A DNA stretch of 64,000 bases from an uncultured Allorhizobium sp. Lineage in GTDB: Bacteria > Pseudomonadota > Alphaproteobacteria > Rhizobiales > Rhizobiaceae. Location of the stretch: the NCBI GenBank assembly GCA_958439205.1, contig OY288189.1, positions 4,231,001 to 4,295,000 on the forward strand. The letters are read 5' to 3'. Positions 57,646 through 64,000 of this stretch are shown piece after piece (the first letter of the stretch is position 1; each line of letters opens with the position of its first letter). The position numbers and the translations under genes are program-made. Below the pieces are notes generated by a model that was given only the letters and a program-made list of their open reading frames with translations, did no database searches and was not told the origin of the DNA.

Positions 57646-59349
57646 TCACTCACCGTCATCAGCGGCTGCCTGGGCAAGGAAGGAAGACAGCGGAGCGACG
57701 AGGCTCCAGCGGAGCCCTGCCGGGTCGAAGTCCACCGAGACCTGGCCCCCGAAGGAGCTTGCCGCGTGACGCTCGATGACCGTCGAGCCGAAGCCGCGGC
57801 GGGTTGGCGGATTGACCGGCGGTCCATGCTGTTCGAACCAGATGAGGCGCAACCTTGGCTCCTCGCCTTCCTCCAGCGGCGCCAAGATTTCCCACTCGAT
57901 GCGGAGCCGGCCTTCGAGAACGGACAGGGCTCCGTATTTCACCGAATTGGTGGCGAGTTCGTGAAAGACGAGACCGAGATTCTGCACGGCATTCGCATTG
58001 ACCAGCAAATCGGGACCACGGCGGGAGATCCGGTCGCTTGAGCCTGTCACTGTGGTCAATTGCAGGTCGACCAGCGAGGCGAGCGGAATGCCGCCCCATT
58101 GCTGTTTTGCCAGCGCTTCGATCGACTGGGCGAGACCCGCCAGGCGGCCGCTGACGGCACGTTGAAATTCCTCGACGTCATCAGTGCCGCGCGCAAGCTG
58201 CCGCATCATCGCCTGAACCAGCGAGAGGATGTTCTTCGTCCGGTGCACGAGTTCCTGAAGGATGAAGTGGATGCGGTCTTCGGCTTCCGCACGGTCGAAG
58301 GAGGCATTGGACAGGGCGACAGCGACCTGGTTTGCCTCGACGATCTTGGTCCTCTCCGGTGAGACGATGTCTCCGTGGCCGATCCGGTCGGCCATGCTGG
58401 CGATCTTACGGATCGCCGAGCGGAGATGGTGGGCAGCGACCATGACGACACCGAGCATCAGTGCGAGGAAAACAAGACTTCCGATCAGCAAGCTCTTCCA
58501 CAGCGCGACGAAGGAGCTGTTGAGGCTGTCCACGGGTCCCCAGACGATCGCACGCCAGGGCCAGTCTGCGACCTTGGCATAGCCCATCAGGTGTTGCCTG
58601 CCGTCGCGGTAGAAGACGGCGCTGTTGTTGGATCCATACATGAGCTCAAGCCAGCTCTGGTCCACCTGAGCACCAGACTGCTTATTGTCTGCTCCGCTCG
58701 ACACGACGATGCGGCCCTCGCCATCCACAAGGGCGGATGACCAGCCGGGTGGGAGCGCGTTTCGGGAGGCCAGACTTCCGAGGCTGGCGGCATCCTGGGT
58801 CAGAACGACGGCGTCTACACCGGCCGGGCCGCGCTCGCCGAGCGGCATTGTGAGATTGACCACCCAACGCTGGCTGGTTGCACCCAGAAAGACGTCTGAA
58901 ATTTCTACATTCCCGGACCTGAGAGCAGAGCGCACGGACTCCGGGTTAGCCATGGGTCGAAGCGGCGTTCCCCAAGGCATGCGGGTGTTGACGATCTGGT
59001 TTCCGTCACGTCGTGCCAGGATGACGTAGAGCGAGCTTGCCTTCAGGCTTTCTCCAACCCGCGTGTGGAACGCCTGGAGATCGCCCTGTTGGAGTTCCAC
59101 CGAATTGGCCAAGAGGGCGAGCGTGGTTTCCATGTCTGCGATCTTGCGTTCCACCGACTGGCTGATCGCATGCGCATCATCCGCCACGTTGGTGCGCAGC
59201 GCCTCGAACTGTGAGCGCTCAAGCTGCATCAACAGAAAGGCGACAAAGGCGAGAAGCGGCAGTGTCGAAAGCACCGCCATGACCGCGAGGTACGAGCCGA
59301 TGGAGGCGGTGGGAAAAGCGCCCAGCAATGATCTGGCCAGCCGGTTCAC
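57646..59349 (-). CDS. Membrane sensor histidine kinase, HWE/HisKA_2 type
   Basis: The GTG at 59347-59349 has GGGAGGG seven bases upstream and gives 567 residues. Order: membrane helix (about 20-42), periplasmic Cache-like sensor (about 45-275), second membrane helix (about 285-305, LLIGSLVFLALMLGVVMVAA), a HAMP-like part, and a kinase core. The phospho-acceptor motif is ELVHRTKNILSLVQAMMRQ and the ATP site has LVFHELATNSVKYGAL and RGFGSTVIERHAA. These are HWE/HisKA_2 features. In alphaproteobacteria such kinases often feed the PhyR-NepR-EcfG stress switch. No receiver gene lies next to it, so it is an orphan. Confidence 0.88.
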   Translation of the reverse strand: MNRLARSLLGAFPTASIGSYLAVMAVLSTLPLLAFVAFLLMQLERSQFEALRTNVADDAHAISQSVERKIADMETTLALLANSVELQQGDLQAFHTRVGESLKASSLYVILARRDGNQIVNTRMPWGTPLRPMANPESVRSALRSGNVEISDVFLGATSQRWVVNLTMPLGERGPAGVDAVVLTQDAASLGSLASRNALPPGWSSALVDGEGRIVVSSGADNKQSGAQVDQSWLELMYGSNNSAVFYRDGRQHLMGYAKVADWPWRAIVWGPVDSLNSSFVALWKSLLIGSLVFLALMLGVVMVAAHHLRSAIRKIASMADRIGHGDIVSPERTKIVEANQVAVALSNASFDRAEAEDRIHFILQELVHRTKNILSLVQAMMRQLARGTDDVEEFQRAVSGRLAGLAQSIEALAKQQWGGIPLASLVDLQLTTVTGSSDRISRRGPDLLVNANAVQNLGLVFHELATNSVKYGALSVLEGRLRIEWEILAPLEEGEEPRLRLIWFEQHGPPVNPPTRRGFGSTVIERHAASSFGGQVSVDFDPAGLRWSLVAPLSSFLAQAAADDGE

Positions 59350-59395
59350 ACGACGACCCTCCCGAGGCACCGATGCAGATTGATGATTTTCACAC

Positions 59396-59420
59396 CGAAC
59401 CAAATGGCCATGGCGGCGTT
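59396..59420 (+). promoter_or_regulatory. Possible EcfG-type promoter of the BON protein gene
   Basis: CGAAC-N16-CGTT is one base off the consensus GGAAC, and lies 31 bases upstream of the BON gene ATG. Confidence 0.4.
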
Positions 59421-59450
59421 AGGATCCTGAGACTGAACGAGGAGGTTGCC

Positions 59451-59726
59451 ATGATCTTCAAACCGCAACGTTTCCACGGCGAAACGCCGGTGGTGGCGGA
59501 CGAAAATCCGCCCGAGACCACGCTCGAACAACGGGTGGCAGACGCGCTCGCCTTGACGGCCGGCACCGGTGCCGAGGGGCTGAAGGTCGTCGCCAGCGGA
59601 GGGGAAATTTTTCTCTTCGGTGCCGTCGCCTCTCGCGACGAAATGGATCGTGCGGTCGAGGCGGTCTTGACGGTTCCGGGCGTGGAGAAGGTGACGGTCC
59701 GGATGCAGACCGACGAGGCTCCCTGA
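59451..59726 (+). CDS. BON-domain protein
   Basis: The start at MIFKPQRFHG is chosen because GAGGAGG lies nine bases upstream; the 91-residue product then contains one BON domain. This runs TLEQRVADALALTAGTGAEG, LKVVASGGEIFLFGAVASRD, EMDRAVEAVLTVPGVEKVTV. BON domains (OsmY, Kbp) bind phospholipid or small ligands and are usual in stress-induced proteins. No signal peptide is present, so it is probably cytoplasmic. It is divergent from the histidine kinase gene. Confidence 0.82.
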   Translation: MIFKPQRFHGETPVVADENPPETTLEQRVADALALTAGTGAEGLKVVASGGEIFLFGAVASRDEMDRAVEAVLTVPGVEKVTVRMQTDEAP

Positions 59727-59877
59727 CGGCCATCGCCGTCCGGCATTTCGATCTCTACGATTGCCAGGCCCGCGCGCACGCAAATGGATGGCTAAACACC
59801 ATCCATGAGTGCCTCGCTGGGCCGCGTCTGCGCTGATCGAAGTCACTGATATTCCGATACCTTCGGCCGGACTTAAG
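59727..59877. other. Intergenic gap between BON gene and the 84-residue gene
   Basis: Two convergent genes are separated by 151 bases. I see no clear terminator hairpin with a T-run, and no gene. Confidence 0.4.
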
Positions 59878-60132
59878 TCAGGCGCGCCCACCCATTTTGG
59901 AAGAGTTCTCCTGACCCCAGGCATGAACGATGCCAGCGACTTCCAGCATCCGCCCCTTCAGATCCTGCTGACGCAGCACAGGTATCTTGCGCTTGTCGAC
60001 CTGACTTTCGGAATAGCTCCGGGCGGCTTCCACAGCGAGCCTATGGCTCGGATAGATTGGCGATTGGCCTTCCTCTGACAGGAAGCACCAGCCACCGGCC
60101 TGAGGGATGATGTCACAATATACCTGGGTCAT
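59878..60132 (-). CDS. Small hypothetical protein, 84 residues (DUF2188-like)
   Basis: The ATG (MTQVYCDIIPQAGGWCFLSE) follows AGGAGGAG. The compact alpha/beta protein has IIPQAGGWCFLSEEGQSPIY, then PSHRLAVEAARSYSES and KIPVLRQQDLKGRMLE. This pattern of a strand hairpin plus an Ala-rich helix resembles DUF2188-type proteins (H..P...GW.v...G......t...A...A). Function is unknown. It has an exact EcfG-type promoter 26 bases upstream. Confidence 0.72.
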   Translation of the reverse strand: MTQVYCDIIPQAGGWCFLSEEGQSPIYPSHRLAVEAARSYSESQVDKRKIPVLRQQDLKGRMLEVAGIVHAWGQENSSKMGGRA

Positions 60133-60157
60133 GCCGCACTCCTCCTGATATCCGCCA

Positions 60158-60182
60158 AACGTCCGGGTGCCGCAAACGTTCC
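60158..60182 (-). promoter_or_regulatory. EcfG/RpoE2-type promoter of the 84-residue protein gene
   Basis: On the minus strand GGAAC-N16-CGTT is exact, 26 bases upstream of the ATG at 60132. Confidence 0.7.
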
Positions 60183-60216
60183 CCCACCAAGAGCTATTTT
60201 CGCCTGCAAGTTTTAC

Positions 60217-62067
60217 TCATCCGCATGCCACGATGAGCGAATGGGGCGGAAAGTTTGCGAGATCCCGGATATCCGACCCCGCCTCGCGTGGCATGACATG
60301 GATGGTTTCGCCGTGGACCGGGGGCAGGGTGACCTGGGCGTCGCTGAAGTTGCAGCGCAACTGCCAGCGCCTGTCGCCCAGTTGCCAGTCGATCGCCAGC
60401 CGCCCTTCCTCCGCGGTCAGCAGGTGGCCAACACCGCCACCGACGTTTCCAAGAAGAGGCACGAGGTGATCGCGTCGCTTTCCGAGCAACTCCTGAAACC
60501 GGGCGGCCGCTCTTCGGCCAGCGGCGGTGTCAGCCTCGTGCCAATCAAGTTTCGAGACGCGGAAGGTCTCGACATCATTGGGATCGCGGATTTCCTCCAG
60601 GGTCAGATCTTGGGAGCCGAAATCGCGCGCCTGGCGCAATCTGTCTTCGGGTGCGTTCTGGTCGAGATCCGGAGGATAGTCGCCGAAAAAGAAGAACCGG
60701 CCTTGAGAGCGGAACTCGTCACCCATGAAGAGAAGCGGGATCTGCGGTGACAGCAATAGCAGCGCCAGCAACCTTTCTCCAAGATCGGGCTCGACGAGGC
60801 TCCAAAGCCGCTCGCCTCGACCGCGATTGCCGATCTGATCATGATTTTGCAGGAAGTTGACGAAGGTAACCGGTGGCAGGTGTCCACTCGGCTCGCCGAC
60901 CAGATCGTCGCCCATGCCTTCGATCTTTTCCCCCTGGATGGCAAAACCTGTCGCGAGCGTTTTTCCTAGCCGGGGCCAGAAGTTGTCGGCGAAGACGCTG
61001 AAATGTCCGCCACTTTCTCCCGTGGCCCAGGCATGGATCAGGTGGTGATAGCCGTCGTTCCAGACGCCGTCATAGAGCCGGACAGAGTTGTCTTCATTAC
61101 GCTCGTGCAGTCTCGTGATGTTACGGCCGTCTTCGACCACGAGATGCACGTGGCGGTCGGACAGCGCGTCCCGGATACGCAGCGCCATTTCCTCCAGGAT
61201 GTAGGGATCGCTCGTGTCGTCTTCGATGTGATGGACGGCATCGAGCCGCAAACCGTCGAGGGCGAATTCCTTAAGCCAGTAGAGGGCGTTTTCCAGGATG
61301 AGGTCCCGGGTCGCCGGCTGAGAGACATCGAACCTCGGCCCCCAGGGAGTGCCCTCGTCGGTAAAGACATCGGGTGCATAGCGAGTGAGATAGTTCCCGT
61401 CAAAGCCCAGGTGATTATAGACGACGTCCAGGATGACCATGAGGCCAAGGCCGTGCGCTACGTCGATGAAAGCCTTCATGTCGTCGGGCGAACCATAGGC
61501 TGGATGCGGCGTGTAGAGCAGCACGCCGTCATAACCCCAGCCGCGACTGCCGCGGAAGGCTGCTACCGGCATCAGCTCGATCATCGTGATGCCCAGATCG
61601 GCAAGGCGAGGGAGTTTCTCGACTGCGGCGGCAAAGGTCCCCTCATCCGTGAAGGTGCCGACATGGATTTCGTAGATCACAGCTTCGGACCATGGCCGTC
61701 CGTTCCAGCCGGTGGTCTTCCAGCGATAGGCCGTTGGGTCGACCACAAGGGAGCGGCCATGCACATCGCTTTCGAGAGCGCGGCCCGCCGGGTCTGGAAC
61801 ACTCGTCCCATCCGGTAGAACGAAGGAATAGGGGGTGCCCGGTGCAATATTCGTGGCGATCAGTTCGTACCAGCCGTCCCCCAGGGCGGACATCGGAACG
61901 TCCTCATTGATCAGGCGAAGGCTCAGGGTTTGGACCGCCGGCGCCCAGATCCGGAAGCGAACCTCACCGGGCGCGGTGTATTCCGCTCCCCAGCTCTTCG
62001 GAGACACACGATGGTCGGACTCGACTGCAGGTTCCTCGGCATATGCACCTGATCGCCGCTCGTCCAT
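60217..62067 (-). CDS. treZ: TreZ, maltooligosyltrehalose trehalohydrolase
   Basis: The 616-residue GH13 enzyme releases trehalose from maltooligosyltrehalose. It has an N-terminal CBM48-type domain (30-115), then YEIHVGTFTDEG at 132-143 and MIELMPVAAFRGSRGWGYDG. The catalytic residues are Asp276 (DGLRLDAVHHI), Glu312 (VVEDGRNI) and Asp410 (FLQNHDQIGNRG). The start has GGGAGGG upstream. TreY, which makes its substrate from glucans, is not in the window; glgA is 5 kb away. A near-consensus EcfG-type promoter (62103-62127) is in line with trehalose as a stress solute. Confidence 0.93.
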   Translation of the reverse strand: MDERRSGAYAEEPAVESDHRVSPKSWGAEYTAPGEVRFRIWAPAVQTLSLRLINEDVPMSALGDGWYELIATNIAPGTPYSFVLPDGTSVPDPAGRALESDVHGRSLVVDPTAYRWKTTGWNGRPWSEAVIYEIHVGTFTDEGTFAAAVEKLPRLADLGITMIELMPVAAFRGSRGWGYDGVLLYTPHPAYGSPDDMKAFIDVAHGLGLMVILDVVYNHLGFDGNYLTRYAPDVFTDEGTPWGPRFDVSQPATRDLILENALYWLKEFALDGLRLDAVHHIEDDTSDPYILEEMALRIRDALSDRHVHLVVEDGRNITRLHERNEDNSVRLYDGVWNDGYHHLIHAWATGESGGHFSVFADNFWPRLGKTLATGFAIQGEKIEGMGDDLVGEPSGHLPPVTFVNFLQNHDQIGNRGRGERLWSLVEPDLGERLLALLLLSPQIPLLFMGDEFRSQGRFFFFGDYPPDLDQNAPEDRLRQARDFGSQDLTLEEIRDPNDVETFRVSKLDWHEADTAAGRRAAARFQELLGKRRDHLVPLLGNVGGGVGHLLTAEEGRLAIDWQLGDRRWQLRCNFSDAQVTLPPVHGETIHVMPREAGSDIRDLANFPPHSLIVACG

Positions 62068-62102
62068 CCACTCGCCCTCCCGCTGATATCATCAGCGCAG
62101 AA

Positions 62103-62127
62103 AACCACGCGGCATGCGGAAGGTTCC
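62103..62127 (-). promoter_or_regulatory. EcfG/RpoE2-type promoter of treZ
   Basis: On the minus strand GGAAC-N16-GGTT (fits GGAAC-N18-TT), ending 36 bases upstream of the treZ ATG. Confidence 0.5.
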
Positions 62128-62260
62128 GAGATAGGTGTCGTGCCTGGAATACGTCGGTAGTCGGGTTGGCTCAGGAACAAAGCGTAGGTTCGGCGAATTG
62201 GTCTTTACCGGACGGCCTCAACCGCATCCCGCGGAAAGGCGTCCCACAACGGAGATGACC

Positions 62261-62440
62261 ATGCCCATCAACGATCCATCATTACCGTTTGGCGATCAGC
62301 CGCCGATGCCGGCCCCCACCTGGGCACCGGAGGTCCCGGTCGAAGAGCCGGAGCCGGACCTGCTTCCCGGTGAATTGCCGAACCCCAATCCGGACGAGAC
62401 ACGCGACCCGCCGGTGACAGAACCCGGCGTCGGAATCTGA
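62261..62440 (+). CDS. Proline-rich small hypothetical protein, 59 residues
   Basis: The ATG at 62261 has GGAG six bases upstream; an ATG at 62255 is too close to that site. The product (MPINDPSLPFGDQPPMPAPT and on) is about one third Pro with many Glu and Asp, surely disordered, and has no signal peptide. It has no known family. A GGAAC at 62174-62178 has only a poor -10 match. Its end faces the GH25 gene 18 bases away. Confidence 0.6.
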   Translation: MPINDPSLPFGDQPPMPAPTWAPEVPVEEPEPDLLPGELPNPNPDETRDPPVTEPGVGI

Positions 62441-62458
62441 GCGTAGGCCGCGCGGGCC

Positions 62459-63547
62459 TCAGCGCAGGCCCGCGACCCTTTCCCAGCCCTTCTTGCCGGC
62501 AACCCAATTCTGCCAATCGGATACCGAGCCGTAGAAGACGTTCAGGTCGATCTTGCCATTGACGCCCTGCGAGAGGCCCGAGCCGGAATACTGCCAGAAG
62601 ACCCACTTGCGATCCGGATAGATCTTGGAGGGATGGGCGGCGACGGAGCGCAGCCAGAAGGGATAGTCAAGGAACTGACCACGCAGGTTGTCCTTGTAGA
62701 AATCCGGGGCCGTGTAGATCACGGGACGCTTGCCGTAATGACGCTCGAGGCGGTCCATGAAGACCTGCATCTTTTCGCGGGCCTTTTCCGGAGACAGCCG
62801 GAAGCGGCAGCTAGATTCACCATTGTATTCGACATCGATGACCGGCGGCAGCGCGTCGGGATCGCGCGGGACATTGCGGATGAACCAATCGGCCTGCTCA
62901 GAGGCGACGCGGCACCAGTAGAAGAAGTGATAAGCGCCGCGCTTCACGCCGGCTTCCTTGGCCCGCTTCCAGTTAGTGTGGAACATGGGATCCAGATGAT
63001 CACCACCATCGGTCGCCTTGATATAGGCGAAGTTGGCGCCCTGGCTGCGCAGCGTTGCCCAGTCGATATTGCCCTGCCAGCGGGATACGTCCACGCCGTG
63101 AACGGCATGGTGCTTCGGCTTGACCTTGCCGAAGTTCATCGGCTTAACATCGCTGAAACGCTGGTTGTAGACCCGGTGGCGGCCTGCGGATCGCGCGGGA
63201 GACTGTTCCGGTGCGGCCAGCGGTGACACCGGCGGCGCAAGCATGGCGACCGGACGCTGATCTGGCACCGGCATTCCAGCCGTCATCGTCGCGGATTCGA
63301 AGTGGGCCTGGTTCGACGTGTCACCAGCCCAGGCGAGCGCTTGCGGTTGTCCGCCTGCAGGTGCTGCTGCGATCGACCCTGTCTGCTCGTTCACGGCGAC
63401 GGCCGGAGTGGGCGCGGCAGATGCGGCCTGGACCGGTTGTGCGGAACGGGATTGCAGCCCCAGAACTTCGATCGGATTGGTGCGCGCACTGCAGCCGGCG
63501 AGCACCATACAGCCGAGAAGGAGCGAGGAGAGGACCTTGGAACGCAT
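62459..63547 (-). CDS. GH25 lysozyme-family lipoprotein
   Basis: The start at MRSKVLSSLLL gives 362 residues, with a lipoprotein signal (VLAGC, Cys19). A Pro/Ala/Ser-rich linker (about 20-135) precedes a GH25 muramidase domain (about 148-350). GH25 motifs are HGVDVSRWQGNIDW, NFAYIKATDGG, GAYHFFYW, PPVIDVEYNGES (catalytic DxE) and RPVIYTAPDF. It should hydrolyse peptidoglycan from the outer-membrane or periplasmic side, with a possible role in remodelling. The ribosome site is weak. It is divergent from the phosphatase gene. Confidence 0.87.
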   Translation of the reverse strand: MRSKVLSSLLLGCMVLAGCSARTNPIEVLGLQSRSAQPVQAASAAPTPAVAVNEQTGSIAAAPAGGQPQALAWAGDTSNQAHFESATMTAGMPVPDQRPVAMLAPPVSPLAAPEQSPARSAGRHRVYNQRFSDVKPMNFGKVKPKHHAVHGVDVSRWQGNIDWATLRSQGANFAYIKATDGGDHLDPMFHTNWKRAKEAGVKRGAYHFFYWCRVASEQADWFIRNVPRDPDALPPVIDVEYNGESSCRFRLSPEKAREKMQVFMDRLERHYGKRPVIYTAPDFYKDNLRGQFLDYPFWLRSVAAHPSKIYPDRKWVFWQYSGSGLSQGVNGKIDLNVFYGSVSDWQNWVAGKKGWERVAGLR

Positions 63548-63781
63548 GGTACACGGACTCGAACACTTGGGCCGGGCGCATGCGAAGGCGGACACCCGGA
63601 GCTTCTGGGAATTGCTAACAAAGCTTTACCGGACAAAGGTGAATGCAATCTTTACGCGGTGTAGCCGGCCGAAGCAGGCGGCAGCCGTTCACGGATATGT
63701 GCGTTTAAGCTGCAATCCCGAGTGCGCGGCGTGGCGTAACGGTTGCAGTCATCCGATCCACTATCTTTGAAAGTCTTGCCC
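63548..63781. other. Divergent promoter region between GH25 and phosphatase genes
   Basis: This is 234 bases of non-coding DNA. I see no clear EcfG-type site and no strong repeat. The promoters of both flanking genes must lie here. Confidence 0.4.
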
Positions 63782-64000
63782 ATGCTGCACAGGCGATCCT
63801 TTCTTCTGACCTCACTCCTTGCGATCAGCGGCGGCACTCTCGTCGGCGCGGCCGAAGATCATTGGGAGGCCTTGAGGTCGGGCAACGCCTTCGTGCTCCT
63901 TCGCCACGCGATTGCACCGGGTACGGGCGATCCGCCGGGCATGCGGATCGGCGCGTGCGAGACACAGCGGAACCTGTCGGCTGAAGGGCGTGAGCAGGCT
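63782..64000 (+). CDS. Secreted histidine phosphatase family protein (N-terminal part)
   Basis: The first 73 residues are visible and the gene runs off the window. A signal sequence (MLHRRSFLLTSLLAISGGTL) is followed by LRSGNAFVLLRHAIAPGTGD, which carries the catalytic RH of the histidine phosphatase superfamily (LLRHA), and GACETQRNLSAEGREQA, the next family block. It is probably a periplasmic phosphomonoesterase of unknown substrate. Confidence 0.82.
   Translation, partial: MLHRRSFLLTSLLAISGGTLVGAAEDHWEALRSGNAFVLLRHAIAPGTGDPPGMRIGACETQRNLSAEGREQA

Noticed and set aside
62174..62199. EcfG-type promoter for the 59-residue gene
   Set aside because: GGAAC is present but the -10 place reads AATT rather than CGTT; not convincing alone.

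Overview
The window (about 60% GC) looks like chromosomal DNA of an alphaproteobacterium of the Rhizobiaceae (Rhizobium/Agrobacterium/Sinorhizobium group). The evidence is one continuous ~48 kb motility and chemotaxis locus with genes and gene order specific to that group: visN-visR, rem, motC, motE, a fliK/motD gene, cheT, cheS, flaF-flbT and tandem short flagellins. The species cannot be fixed from the sequence. No rRNA, tRNA, CRISPR, insertion sequence or prophage was seen. A partial folD and a WecG/TagA/CpsF glycosyltransferase lie at the left edge.

Motility locus, 1.3-49.7 kb. Minus-strand blocks, read in transcription order from high coordinates: (i) the che operon (globin-like soluble receptor, cheS, cheY1, cheA, cheW, cheR, cheB, cheY2, cheD, cheT) leading to fliF, closed by a terminator; (ii) the LuxR-type pair visN-visR; (iii) flgF-fliI-orf-flgBC-fliE-flgG-flgA-flgI-motE-flgH-fliL-fliP; (iv) four flagellin genes, at least three with a strong terminator; (v) fliH-like-motB-motC-fliK-lytic transglycosylase; (vi) rem; (vii) flgE-flgK-flgL-flaF-flbT-flgD-fliQ-flhA-fliR-fliJ-like-flgJ-flgN-like-fliL-like. 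Plus-strand genes are motA-fliM-fliN-fliG, then flhB and an unknown gene. No fliA, flgM, fliD, fliS or cheZ was found in the window. The known S. meliloti cascade is VisNR to Rem to class II to flagellins and che. The non-coding DNA shows possible layers of it: a shared CGCAAG-type box ahead of class II operons, CtrA-like TTAA-N7-TTAA boxes ahead of rem and two flagellin genes, and a conserved two-part element ahead of all four flagellin genes.

Right arm, 50-64 kb, is different in character: short transcription units on both strands. It holds bacterial non-homologous end joining genes (two ku genes around a three-domain ligD), small stress-type proteins (DUF2934-like, BON domain, several hypotheticals), glycogen synthase, a trehalose-forming TreZ, an HWE-type membrane histidine kinase, a GH25 lysozyme-like lipoprotein and the start of a histidine phosphatase. 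By eye, at least seven start sites there carry an EcfG/RpoE2-type promoter (GGAAC-N18/19-TT), three of them exact GGAAC-N16-CGTT and one exact with N17. This suggests that the arm is largely a general-stress-response island placed beside the motility regulon.
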